Part shown: positions 25,450 to 33,292 of the stretch, one piece after another | Numbering within the stretch: the stretch's first letter is position 1 | How the letters are laid out: every line of letters starts with the position of its first letter | NCBI GenBank assembly: GCA_023442525.1 | Contig: JAEZZA010000021.1 | Coordinates: 1-40,838 of the forward strand | Direction: 5' to 3' | DNA length: 40,838 bases | Source of the DNA: Bacteroidota bacterium | GTDB taxonomy: Bacteria > Bacteroidota > Bacteroidia > Bacteroidales > UBA10428 | The notes under the pieces: generated by a model | Seen by the model: the letters and a program-made list of their open reading frames with translations, nothing else | Told to the model about the DNA's origin: nothing | The model's database searches: none | Translations under genes and position numbers: made by a program

Positions 25450-27924
25450 TTAATCCATTTTGACCTGATCGGCAAGCCGGTTTTCCAGCCTCTGATAAAC
25501 TACATTTTTAAGTGATTCATAGGAGTGATCTCCAGGATAAATCGGGGGCAGGAATTCGATTTGTACCGTCTTGAACAATCTTGGAAATTTGGATCCTGAA
25601 GGCATAATTTCATATGAGCCTTTTATGGCAACCGGAACAACAGGGACTTTTAGTTCCTGGCTTAGAATAGCAAAAGTTTGCTTAAATTCTCCCAGCTTGC
25701 CGGTAAGTGACCGGGTACCTTCGGGGAATATCATCAGGTTCTTGCCGTTTTTAAGTACTTCAGCCAGTTTCTGAATGGATAGTTTCAGGTCTTTGTTTAC
25801 ATCTACAAGGATAATGTTATTCCGGTTGGCCAGAAACCTGAGAATTGGATTATGGAAGTGTTTTTCTTTAGCATAAACATAGGTCTTCTTCATGAATTTC
25901 CTCTTGAAAAACGAAACCACCAGGAAACCATCGAGCACACTCTGGTGATTTGGTGCAATGATGCATGATTCATTGGGGAGATTTTCCAGCCCTTTTGCTT
26001 TCAGTCGCATAAACATCCGGAACCCGACATGTAGGATGTTTTTAAAAAGGTTATGGGTGAACCAGGAGTCGGGCAACTTCAGATGAACTTTTTCTTTCAG
26101 AATTTGCGACCAACTGATGCCTTCGAAGTTCAACCGGGTTTTCTTTTGATGCAGATGTTCGGCCAGGCGGGCTACCGAAGGGAATTCCGACAAATTGCTC
26201 TCCGGGATATCTACGCCAAATGCTGTATCAATGAATGCCGACAAGCTTACTTTTCCAAGTGAATCAAGAGCCAAATCAAGTTCAAGATGATCATCGGGAT
26301 GAACAGTCTGTTGGGTTTCGTCTTCAAGGAACTTCTTAATAGCCTGATATTCCTTGGTCTTTGGCTCTTCAACTTGTTTCTGTTCTTTCTCGACAGTGAG
26401 ATCGGGTAAAAGATATCTTTTAAGCTTACCAATACGGGTTTTAGGAAGTTCGAACGAGGCAATATGAAAACGAAGAATTTTCTTATAGGGGGCCATCATT
26501 CGGTTGGCCTGATCGATGATCTTCCATCTGAAATGTTCTTCGATTTCTGAAATACCGTCTTCACTTAGTTTACGGAAATCGGGCACCAGAATGGATTGTA
26601 AAACGCCATCCTTCATAAATACCCCGGCTTCTTTTACGTAAGGTGATTGCTTAAGAATAACTCTTTCAATCTCATCGGGATTGATATTCTTTCCGTTTGG
26701 AAGAACAATAATTTCCTTTTTCCGTCCGGTGATATGCAAATAACCTTTATCATCCAGAAATCCCAGATCGCCGGTATACAGCCATCCATCTTTCAAAACT
26801 TCCGCTGTTTCAGCCGGCTTGTTATAATATCCCTGCATGACATTCCGGCCCGATACCACAATTTCGTCATTTTCAAAGCGGATCTTAAGTCCGGGAAGTA
26901 ATTGTCCGGGTATGCCGGGTATAATTGTTCCCGGGCGTGTAAACGTGATCATGGGTGCCGTTTCAGTCATCCCAAATCCTTCGAGTATTTCGAATCCGAG
27001 TGTTTTGAACAATCTCACAATATCAGGGTCAATCGGTGCACCTCCGCATACCAGGTACCGTATATGGCCTCCGAATTTCCTCTGTACCGATCCAAAAATG
27101 ATTCTGGAAAATTTCAGTGAATCCACAGTTCCGGCCATTTTAACCAGTGCACGTGCTACAAGGCTGTTATTGATCTTTTCCCTGAGGCCTTTATAGATCA
27201 ACTGGTATAACCTCGGAACTCCAATCATTATGGTAACCTTAAACTGCTTTAAGGTGAAAAGTAATTCCTCAGACGCCAGAGAAGTATTCATCACCATGGT
27301 ACCGCCTGTGTAAAGCGGGGCAACCACTGAGCCCACGAGAGGAAGAATATGGTGGAAGGGCAGTATCTGCATTACACGGTCCGAAGCAGTGTAAATGGGC
27401 ACGTCGTGACAAACTGCCGTCAGGTTGGTAATAATATTTTCAAACGAAAGCATTACTCCTTTTGGATTGCCTGTTGTTCCCGATGTGTAAAGTATCAATG
27501 CGGTCCGGGTGATATCATCCACGGTGAAATCAGGAAGGTTTTCCATGTCGGTACGGTATTTGACATCCTCAAATACAATTATTTGCGAATGTTTTCCCGT
27601 AACGGCGATTGCCTTGTCAATGACTTCTTTTTTCTCAAGTGAACAAAAAATAACAGAGGGCTTACAATCGTGCAGAATATATTCTACATCCTCAGGAGTA
27701 AGGAATACATCCACTGGAACTACAATACCTTCTTTCAGCCAGGTGGCGTAAAGCGCCATTATGTATTCGGCACGATTCTCTGAAAAAATAACAACTCGCT
27801 GGTTTTTCAAACCCGGCAGAATCCCGGCAAAATGATGGATTGATGATAAGAGTTCTTTGTAGGTAAATTGGATATTTTTCCCGACAAGAGCCTCCTTATC
27901 CAGGTTCTCAATAAATTTTATCAT
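25450..27924 (-). CDS. Three-domain acyl-activating enzyme: AMP ligase, acyl-carrier domain, acyltransferase
   Basis: This 824-residue fusion has three domains in order. The first is an adenylate-forming ligase (about 1-510) with LILYTSGTTGNPKGVMLS, YTGDLGFLDDKGYLHITGR and a GRKKEIIVLPNGKNI hinge. The second is a phosphopantetheine carrier domain (about 525-600) with the DSLGKVSL motif and attachment Ser555. The third is a PlsC-type glycerolipid acyltransferase (about 625-824) with NHQSVLDGF (H660/D665) and FPEGTRS. It probably activates a fatty acid, loads it on its own carrier domain and transfers it to a lysophospholipid or related acceptor. That would be membrane lipid remodelling or salvage. 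E. coli Aas combines ligase and acyltransferase but has no carrier domain between them. The acceptor is not predictable here. Confidence 0.88.
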   Translation of the reverse strand: MIKFIENLDKEALVGKNIQFTYKELLSSIHHFAGILPGLKNQRVVIFSENRAEYIMALYATWLKEGIVVPVDVFLTPEDVEYILHDCKPSVIFCSLEKKEVIDKAIAVTGKHSQIIVFEDVKYRTDMENLPDFTVDDITRTALILYTSGTTGNPKGVMLSFENIITNLTAVCHDVPIYTASDRVMQILPFHHILPLVGSVVAPLYTGGTMVMNTSLASEELLFTLKQFKVTIMIGVPRLYQLIYKGLREKINNSLVARALVKMAGTVDSLKFSRIIFGSVQRKFGGHIRYLVCGGAPIDPDIVRLFKTLGFEILEGFGMTETAPMITFTRPGTIIPGIPGQLLPGLKIRFENDEIVVSGRNVMQGYYNKPAETAEVLKDGWLYTGDLGFLDDKGYLHITGRKKEIIVLPNGKNINPDEIERVILKQSPYVKEAGVFMKDGVLQSILVPDFRKLSEDGISEIEEHFRWKIIDQANRMMAPYKKILRFHIASFELPKTRIGKLKRYLLPDLTVEKEQKQVEEPKTKEYQAIKKFLEDETQQTVHPDDHLELDLALDSLGKVSLSAFIDTAFGVDIPESNLSEFPSVARLAEHLHQKKTRLNFEGISWSQILKEKVHLKLPDSWFTHNLFKNILHVGFRMFMRLKAKGLENLPNESCIIAPNHQSVLDGFLVVSFFKRKFMKKTYVYAKEKHFHNPILRFLANRNNIILVDVNKDLKLSIQKLAEVLKNGKNLMIFPEGTRSLTGKLGEFKQTFAILSQELKVPVVPVAIKGSYEIMPSGSKFPRLFKTVQIEFLPPIYPGDHSYESLKNVVYQRLENRLADQVKMD

Positions 27925-27941
27925 CCCATGAAATTAAGCTA

Positions 27942-27949
27942 CAAAGGTA
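27942..27949 (-). promoter_or_regulatory. -7 box of the acyl-activating enzyme gene
   Basis: TACCTTTG on the minus strand, an exact TAnnTTTG match ending 17 nt before the ATG at 27924. Confidence 0.45.
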
Positions 27950-27989
27950 CGATAAATAAGAACACGATGAAACCCACAACAGGTATCCG

Positions 27990-29387
27990 TTAAACGACAC
28001 AAAGCGCATTGTTCAGGGCTATAATAGCCTTCCGGTAGTCATCGCGCCGGATTACAAACTGCATATTAACCTGTTTAAGAGATTGTGAAAGTGCTTCGAC
28101 ATTTACATTATTATTTGCCAGGGCAATTGTTGCTTTTGACATAATTCCGGGTTGGGCAATATTGGTACCCAAGGTGCACACCAGGGCTACGGGTTTTACC
28201 GTTACCTCATAGTATTTGGTTTTAAGGTCCTTCACCAGCTCGTCAGAGAGGTCTTCATCCCAGATAACCTGCGTTATGCTATTGGCATTGGTAGCTTTGA
28301 GAATATAACTCACATTATGCTGTTCAAAGATCTGCATGATATTTCGGTCGAATCCAACCTGTCCTACCATCAGGGGATCGTGAATTTCGATTGCCGTAAC
28401 CTTGTCGGTTCCTGAAATGATCTCAACGCGCGATTTCTCGCCGACATAGTCTTTGGAAATAAGAGTTCCAGGATGGTCAGGTTCAAAAGTATTTTTAATC
28501 CGAATGTTTATTCCTGCCATTTCAAGAGGCTTGGAAGCTTTGGGATGGATAGCTTCCATGCCAATATCAGCAAGTTGGTCGGCCACATTAAAATTGGTAA
28601 AGCCAACCGGGATCGATTTGTCAATCCCAACTATGTTCGGATCGGCCGACGACAAATGGAACTCTTTATGTATCACAGCTTCATCGGCTTTCACTTCAAC
28701 GGCAACTTTGCTGAAGGTAACTTCACTATATCCCCGGTCGAACTCACGCATAATGCCTTCGGTACCCTTGGTATATCCGGTAACAACAGGTATAGCCGAA
28801 GAATAATCAATATCCCTGAAGGCCCGGTGAATTCTTTCGTCAATAGTGAGATAGTCGGAATCGTTGAACCCGCATAAATCTACAAAGACCGCGTTAATAC
28901 AATTGTTGGAAAGGATGTTTACAGAATTGAAAGCAGAATGCGCTTCGCCTATCGAAGATAATATCTCACGTGCAGCAAGCAATATGTTCTGCCGGTTTAC
29001 GTACCCTGTGGCAAGCACGCCTGCCAGGCTATTCAGGTAATTGCGGGCCTGAAGAATCCTGTTGGTAATGAATTCGTCTGCCTTTTGCTGGTTCAAGCCT
29101 ATGTTTTCAAATGTCCGGTTAATGGCAATCAGTTTATCCAGTAATTCCATTATGGCCGAATCGAAATTCTCGTTATTTACGAATTTCTGGTAAATGCCCG
29201 GTTCCTTCGTTTTCTTATGTTCAAGAAGCCAGTTTGTTACGTTATTATAAGCCGAAACAATAAATATTCTGTTGTAGTAATCGCATGAATTACAGGGTTT
29301 CATGATAATATTATTCATCACGTCCTCAAATTTCGACATTGAGGAACCTCCAATCTTTTCAACTGTAAGCATCCGGTCTCTTACCAT
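27990..29387 (-). CDS. Aspartate kinase of the Ask_Ect type
   Basis: This 465-residue protein begins MVRDRMLTVEKIGGSSMSKF. The second ATG (29372) may be the true start, since the family usually begins MxTVEKIGG. Segments YNRIFIVSAYNNVTNWLLEHKKT, SSIGEAHSAFNSV, FDRGYSEVTFSKVA, HKEFHLSSADPNIVG and GMEAIHPKASK agree closely with the specialised aspartate kinase found in ectoine gene clusters (Ask_Ect). Two C-terminal ACT-like domains follow. It catalyses ATP-dependent phosphorylation of aspartate. No ectA, ectB or ectC lies in this window, so ectoine synthesis is not supported here. The role may be a feedback-insensitive aspartate kinase. It is upstream of the acyl-activating gene on the same strand, with a 65-bp gap and separate promoter boxes. 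Confidence 0.88.
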   Translation of the reverse strand: MVRDRMLTVEKIGGSSMSKFEDVMNNIIMKPCNSCDYYNRIFIVSAYNNVTNWLLEHKKTKEPGIYQKFVNNENFDSAIMELLDKLIAINRTFENIGLNQQKADEFITNRILQARNYLNSLAGVLATGYVNRQNILLAAREILSSIGEAHSAFNSVNILSNNCINAVFVDLCGFNDSDYLTIDERIHRAFRDIDYSSAIPVVTGYTKGTEGIMREFDRGYSEVTFSKVAVEVKADEAVIHKEFHLSSADPNIVGIDKSIPVGFTNFNVADQLADIGMEAIHPKASKPLEMAGINIRIKNTFEPDHPGTLISKDYVGEKSRVEIISGTDKVTAIEIHDPLMVGQVGFDRNIMQIFEQHNVSYILKATNANSITQVIWDEDLSDELVKDLKTKYYEVTVKPVALVCTLGTNIAQPGIMSKATIALANNNVNVEALSQSLKQVNMQFVIRRDDYRKAIIALNNALCVV

Positions 29388-29416
29388 GAATTTTGTATGA
29401 ATTTAAATTTTGGTTG

Positions 29417-29424
29417 CAAAAATA
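29417..29424 (-). promoter_or_regulatory. -7 box of the Ask_Ect-type kinase gene
   Basis: TATTTTTG on the minus strand, an exact match, 29 nt before the ATG at 29387. A GGTTG...CAACC inverted repeat flanks it. The -33 element is not at the normal distance. Confidence 0.35.
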
Positions 29425-29451
29425 ATTAAAATTATCATACAACCTTGCAGG

Positions 29452-29955
29452 TTAATTGGATGCGAACTCAACCCGCATGATTGCCCTGTTTGCCAGATAT
29501 TGTCCGAACGAATCGTATACCTGTGACCCCAGAACCATTGCAGTCACCTTTTTAGTAATCGACCTGTCGACCGGATCCATATACCAGATCTCACGAAATT
29601 GAATCATATCCACGTTTTCACGTCCAAGACCACTGGTTTGTTCCAATTCCCTGACCTGTTTGACAGTGAGCTTTTCTCCGGTAGTATGGTTGAATGCCTG
29701 TGCCTGACCTGAATACACCTGTTCGTAAACATTATCGATCATCAGCTTCAGGTTCAGATTTTTAAGACGTTGTGTGGCCCAATGGTCGTCGGGGTTGTGG
29801 TTAACCAGGTGTACATCATATATTATAGTATCAGCTAAAACAATTCCCGTAACCGTGTCGTTCTCCAACGGTTTTCCGGATAAATCGGGATGATTCCGGT
29901 TACAACACACGTGTAATACAATAATAGCAATGAGTAACGGAATAATGTTTTTCAT
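29452..29955 (-). CDS. Putative lipoprotein of unknown function
   Basis: The 167-residue product starts at ATG 29955, just before a hydrophobic signal (NIIPLLIAIIVLHVCC). Cys17 or Cys18 is a plausible lipidation site. In-frame starts further upstream would run through the divergent promoter region and into the neighbouring gene, so I reject them. The mature part has a helical region (ATQRLKNLNLKLMIDNVYEQVYSG) and a C-terminal strand-rich part (MIQFREIWYMDPVDRSITKKVTAMVLGS). The last segment is loosely reminiscent of GldN/PorN, periplasmic proteins of the Bacteroidota gliding/type IX secretion machinery. The likeness is too weak to assign. It diverges from the M28 peptidase gene, sharing a 43-bp promoter region. 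Confidence 0.65.
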   Translation of the reverse strand: MKNIIPLLIAIIVLHVCCNRNHPDLSGKPLENDTVTGIVLADTIIYDVHLVNHNPDDHWATQRLKNLNLKLMIDNVYEQVYSGQAQAFNHTTGEKLTVKQVRELEQTSGLGRENVDMIQFREIWYMDPVDRSITKKVTAMVLGSQVYDSFGQYLANRAIMRVEFASN

Positions 29956-29964
29956 GTATTTGTA

Positions 29965-29972
29965 TATCTTTG
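29965..29972 (+). promoter_or_regulatory. -7 box of the M28 peptidase operon
   Basis: TATCTTTG, an exact TAnnTTTG match ending 26 nt before ATG 29999. It lies 10 bp from the oppositely directed box at 29982-29989. Confidence 0.45.
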
Positions 29973-29981
29973 TTTGGATTA

Positions 29982-29989
29982 CAAAAATA
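29982..29989 (-). promoter_or_regulatory. -7 box of the divergent lipoprotein gene
   Basis: TATTTTTG on the minus strand, an exact match ending 26 nt before ATG 29955. The two divergent transcripts would start inside each other's promoter. Confidence 0.45.
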
Positions 29990-29998
29990 TCATTAATA

Positions 29999-31753
29999 AT
30001 GAAAATTGTTAAGCCTGCCTTTAGCATTGGAATTGCTCTGGCAGCAATTGCGTGCCATTCATCACGATATTCCACTGACCTTCCTCAATCTGATATTGTA
30101 AACCACGTTGAATTTCTTGCCTCCGATGAGCTGGCAGGCCGTTATCCAGGTAGCGAGGGCGATTTGGTATCAGCACGATATATCGAAGAATATTTCAAAC
30201 TTGTTGGACTTGAAGTGGGTCGACAGGAGTTCACATTCACGGCTGCACTTAAATCGGGCAGCCAAAATAAAATGAGCCTGAACGGATGGTCTATCCCGAT
30301 CGATCAGTTTGGCCCTTTCGATTTTTCAGCCGATACTTCAGCCAATGGACCTGTGGTTTTCTGCGGTTACGGAATTACGGTTAAAACCGATTCATTTGAA
30401 TGGAACGATTATAAAGATGCCGATGTTAAAGGAAAATGGGTAATGGCATTTCGCGGAAACCCGCTCCTTGAAAATGCTCAGGATATATTTGCCCTGGTGT
30501 CTGAAGATAGTTATAAAGCCTTGACAGCAATGGACAATGGCGCTGCAGGTGTATTTCTTGTATCGGGTGAAAGTTTTGACCCGGAAGATAATCTTGTGGA
30601 CGTGAGACGAAAAACGTCGACTGCGGGTATTCCGGTAATTCATATTAAAAGGTCGGTGGCTGAACAGATACTAAAAATGAGTGATGCCGGTTTAAACATC
30701 TCTGCATTGGAGAATGCCACACAACCCGGTACACCGCTGGAAATAAACTGTATTGCTGAAGCAAAAGCAGATATTGACGAAATAAAGGCCGCAACCTATA
30801 ATATATATGGAATATTACCGGGGGCTGATCCGTTATACAATAAAGAATATTTAGTTGTGGGAGCACATTATGACCACCTTGGGACCGGCGGTAAAGGTAG
30901 TTCGTCGCGAAAACAGTATGAAGAAGGAATACATAATGGTGCTGATGATAATGCATCGGGTGTTGCAATGATGATGGAACTGGCAGCAAAACTCACTGAG
31001 AAAGGTAAAGCACTGAAAAGATCTTACATCTTTGTTGCGTTTGGGGCTGAAGAAAAAGGGTTGCTGGGTTCGAAATATTTCGTCAATAATTCTCCGGTTA
31101 ACCTGGAATCCATAAAAGCCATGGTCAATCTCGACATGGTTGGCCGGCTCGATACTGCTAAAGGCTTGCAGATTGGTGGTACCGGAACTTCACTCGAAGC
31201 AGATTCTCTGATCAGGATCTCGAACAAAGAAAATCTAAAATTGAAACAGAGCAGGGAAGGAAGCGGACCTTCGGATCATTCTTCGTTCTATGGAAAAAAC
31301 ATTCCTGTATTCTTTCTTACCTCAGGTGCTCATCCCGACTATCACACACCTGATGATGATGCCGACAGGGTGAATTATAAGGGAATGGAATTAATTTCCC
31401 GATTTGCAAATCAACTCCTGTTATCCATGGATAATAGCAAGTTTACCTTTGCCGAGGCAGGTCCTAAGGAAACTGCTTCAGGGCCGGGATATCGGTTTAA
31501 GGTGACATTAGGATTTATGCCCGATTTCAGTGCCACAGATATAGAAGGCGTAAGAGTTGATTTTGTTTCGAAAGGTAAGGCTGCCGAGAGAGGCGGAATA
31601 AAGAATGGTGATATTATTAAGGCAATTGACGGATTTCCGGTTAAGAACATCTATGATTACATGTATCGTTTGGGAAAACTTTCAAAAAATCAGATTATCA
31701 GTGTGGAGGTTTTAAGAGGCGACGTTAAAGAAGTATTGCTTATTCAACTATAG
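29999..31753 (+). CDS. M28-family zinc metallopeptidase lipoprotein with PA and PDZ domains
   Basis: The 584-residue product starts at ATG 29999, before a lipoprotein signal (AALAAIAC-like lipobox). A longer in-frame version would start inside the divergent gene. A PA-type insert lies around residues 60-230. The peptidase core holds the full two-zinc ligand set: H290 (AHYDH), D316/D317 (GADDNASG), E351/E352 (GAEEKG), D379 (VNLDMVG) and H449 (DYHTPDD). A PDZ domain fills the last ~90 residues (SKGKAAERGGIKNGDIIKA). Such enzymes are aminopeptidases that trim peptides in the periplasm or at the cell surface. The PDZ tail may bind substrate ends or partners. The next gene follows after 6 bp. Confidence 0.92.
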   Translation: MKIVKPAFSIGIALAAIACHSSRYSTDLPQSDIVNHVEFLASDELAGRYPGSEGDLVSARYIEEYFKLVGLEVGRQEFTFTAALKSGSQNKMSLNGWSIPIDQFGPFDFSADTSANGPVVFCGYGITVKTDSFEWNDYKDADVKGKWVMAFRGNPLLENAQDIFALVSEDSYKALTAMDNGAAGVFLVSGESFDPEDNLVDVRRKTSTAGIPVIHIKRSVAEQILKMSDAGLNISALENATQPGTPLEINCIAEAKADIDEIKAATYNIYGILPGADPLYNKEYLVVGAHYDHLGTGGKGSSSRKQYEEGIHNGADDNASGVAMMMELAAKLTEKGKALKRSYIFVAFGAEEKGLLGSKYFVNNSPVNLESIKAMVNLDMVGRLDTAKGLQIGGTGTSLEADSLIRISNKENLKLKQSREGSGPSDHSSFYGKNIPVFFLTSGAHPDYHTPDDDADRVNYKGMELISRFANQLLLSMDNSKFTFAEAGPKETASGPGYRFKVTLGFMPDFSATDIEGVRVDFVSKGKAAERGGIKNGDIIKAIDGFPVKNIYDYMYRLGKLSKNQIISVEVLRGDVKEVLLIQL

Positions 31754-31759
31754 TTATTT

Positions 31760-32608
31760 ATGAAGAAAACACGTTCATTTTTCAGATGGGTACTTGTTTC
31801 GGTGCTGGCCATAGTGCTAACGGCGATGGCATTGTTATATCAAAGTTATACCGGGCCAACCAAACCATTAAGGACAGAGTTATTGCTTAATAACCAGGTG
31901 TATAAACTGAAGTTTCCCCGTTCGCACGGTGGCACAACCAATTGTCTTGTTGAACTGGCAATACCTGATAATACAGTTGAAGCAGATATTTATTACAGAA
32001 GATATCCCACAAACGATGAATGGCAGAAAGTGAAGATGGTGAGGGCGAGTGACAAGCTTGCAGGGTTTCTGCCCAATCAGCCACCGGCGGGCAAATTAGA
32101 ATACTACCTGGTTTTCAGTCAGGATGGCAAATCTGTGAGATCGCCACAGGCCGAACACATCATAATCCGCTTCAGGGGCGATGTCCCGGCCGGCATTATC
32201 CTCCCGCATGTGATTCTTATGTTTGTTGCCATGTTATTGTCGAATCTGACGCTTTTCCTGGCATTATTCGGGTTTAAACAATACAGGTTGTTCAGTTGGA
32301 TAACCCTGTTAACGCTATTTGTGGGCGGTCTCATTTTCGGACCCCTCGTTCAGAAGTTTGCATTTGGTGAGTTCTGGACCGGTTTCCCACGAGGTATGGA
32401 TCTTACGGATAACAAAACCCTTATTGCATTTGTTTTCTGGCTGATTGCAGTAATTGTAAACCATAAGCGCGAAAGACGGTTTTATACTATTCTGGCTGCA
32501 ATAGTGATGATAGTGATATTCTCCATACCCCACAGTGCAAGGGGTTCGGAACTTAATCCTGAGACTGGCAGGATTGAAACCGGCATGGTAATTAAGCTGA
32601 ATGAATAA
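31760..32608 (+). CDS. Membrane protein with exported N-terminal domain, unknown function
   Basis: This 282-residue protein has an N-terminal helix (about residues 8-28), a soluble domain (about 30-145) and four more hydrophobic helices. The last is followed by PHSARGSELNPETG. The soluble part has a beta-sandwich feel (LLNNQVYKLKFPRS, EADIYYRRYPTNDEWQKVKM, GKLEYYLVFSQDGKSVRSP), like a fibronectin- or Ig-type fold exposed to the periplasm. I do not recognise a characterised family. It begins 6 bp after the M28 peptidase gene, and the next gene starts inside its last codons (8-bp overlap). It is therefore the middle gene of a three-gene operon, perhaps acting with the peptidase at the membrane. 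Confidence 0.75.
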   Translation: MKKTRSFFRWVLVSVLAIVLTAMALLYQSYTGPTKPLRTELLLNNQVYKLKFPRSHGGTTNCLVELAIPDNTVEADIYYRRYPTNDEWQKVKMVRASDKLAGFLPNQPPAGKLEYYLVFSQDGKSVRSPQAEHIIIRFRGDVPAGIILPHVILMFVAMLLSNLTLFLALFGFKQYRLFSWITLLTLFVGGLIFGPLVQKFAFGEFWTGFPRGMDLTDNKTLIAFVFWLIAVIVNHKRERRFYTILAAIVMIVIFSIPHSARGSELNPETGRIETGMVIKLNE

Positions 32609-33287
32609 AATGAATGAGAAACGTATAGCTGTTTCGAAGCTCTCCGCAAATTATGATTGTTGGATAAAAAGAATTGATGCCAGAGCTGAAACTGTCGATC
32701 TTTACCCGATGGAAACAGATGAGGCTATTGAAATAACGCGCCGGTCGTCGGGTTTGCTGCTTACCGGGGGGAGCGATATTCACCCTTCACGATATAGCAG
32801 GGAAGATTACCTGCACCATTGCAGGAACATCGACGAAAAAAGAGATGAGCTTGAACTGTTGTTGATCCGGGTAGCATTTGACGAGGGTATTCCGGTTTTG
32901 GGTATATGCAGAGGGCTCCAGGTGCTGAATGTGGCTACGGGAGGAACACTCATCCCCGATATTCCTGAATTTATACAAAGTAATGTTGCTCATGCGGGTG
33001 AAGAGGATGTTTTTCATAAGCTCAAAATCCGTGAAAACACAGGTTTATTTGCCATAACAAATTCAATGGAAGGGATCGTAAACAGTTCCCATCATCAATG
33101 TATTGATATACTGGCAGATGGTTTTCAGGCCGTTGCTTTCAGTCCCGATGGAATTGTGGAGGCTATTGAGGCCGATAAGGCCCTGCACCCCTTTTGCATT
33201 GCCGTACAATGGCATCCCGAAAGAATGGAATTCACCAGTACATTGTCGTGGAAAGTCGGGTTGAAATTCCTGGAATATAAAAGATAG
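32601..33287 (+). CDS. Class I glutamine amidotransferase-like hydrolase (gamma-glutamyl-GABA hydrolase family)
   Basis: This 228-residue protein belongs to the peptidase C26/PuuD-like family. The catalytic triad is visible: Cys103 in GICRGLQVLN, with His205 and Glu207 in QWHPERM. TGGSDIHPSRY near residue 55 is the typical substrate-loop signature. Family members cleave gamma-glutamyl amides, such as gamma-glutamyl-GABA in putrescine breakdown. No putrescine-pathway genes are present here, so the substrate is uncertain. The start at 32601 overlaps the upstream gene by 8 bp. ATG 32610, three codons downstream, is an alternative. With the M28 peptidase upstream, a role in peptide or gamma-glutamyl turnover is a reasonable inference. 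It ends 5 bp before the convergent dihydroorotase stop. Confidence 0.85.
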   Translation: MNKMNEKRIAVSKLSANYDCWIKRIDARAETVDLYPMETDEAIEITRRSSGLLLTGGSDIHPSRYSREDYLHHCRNIDEKRDELELLLIRVAFDEGIPVLGICRGLQVLNVATGGTLIPDIPEFIQSNVAHAGEEDVFHKLKIRENTGLFAITNSMEGIVNSSHHQCIDILADGFQAVAFSPDGIVEAIEADKALHPFCIAVQWHPERMEFTSTLSWKVGLKFLEYKR

Positions 33288-33292
33288 CTTAA

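Noticed and set aside
27990..29387. Ectoine biosynthesis cluster
   Set aside because: Only the Ask_Ect-type kinase is present. No ectA, ectB, ectC or ectD homolog is found in the window.
32601..33287. Putrescine degradation (puu) pathway gene
   Set aside because: The family fits PuuD, but no other puu genes are nearby, so the pathway cannot be claimed.
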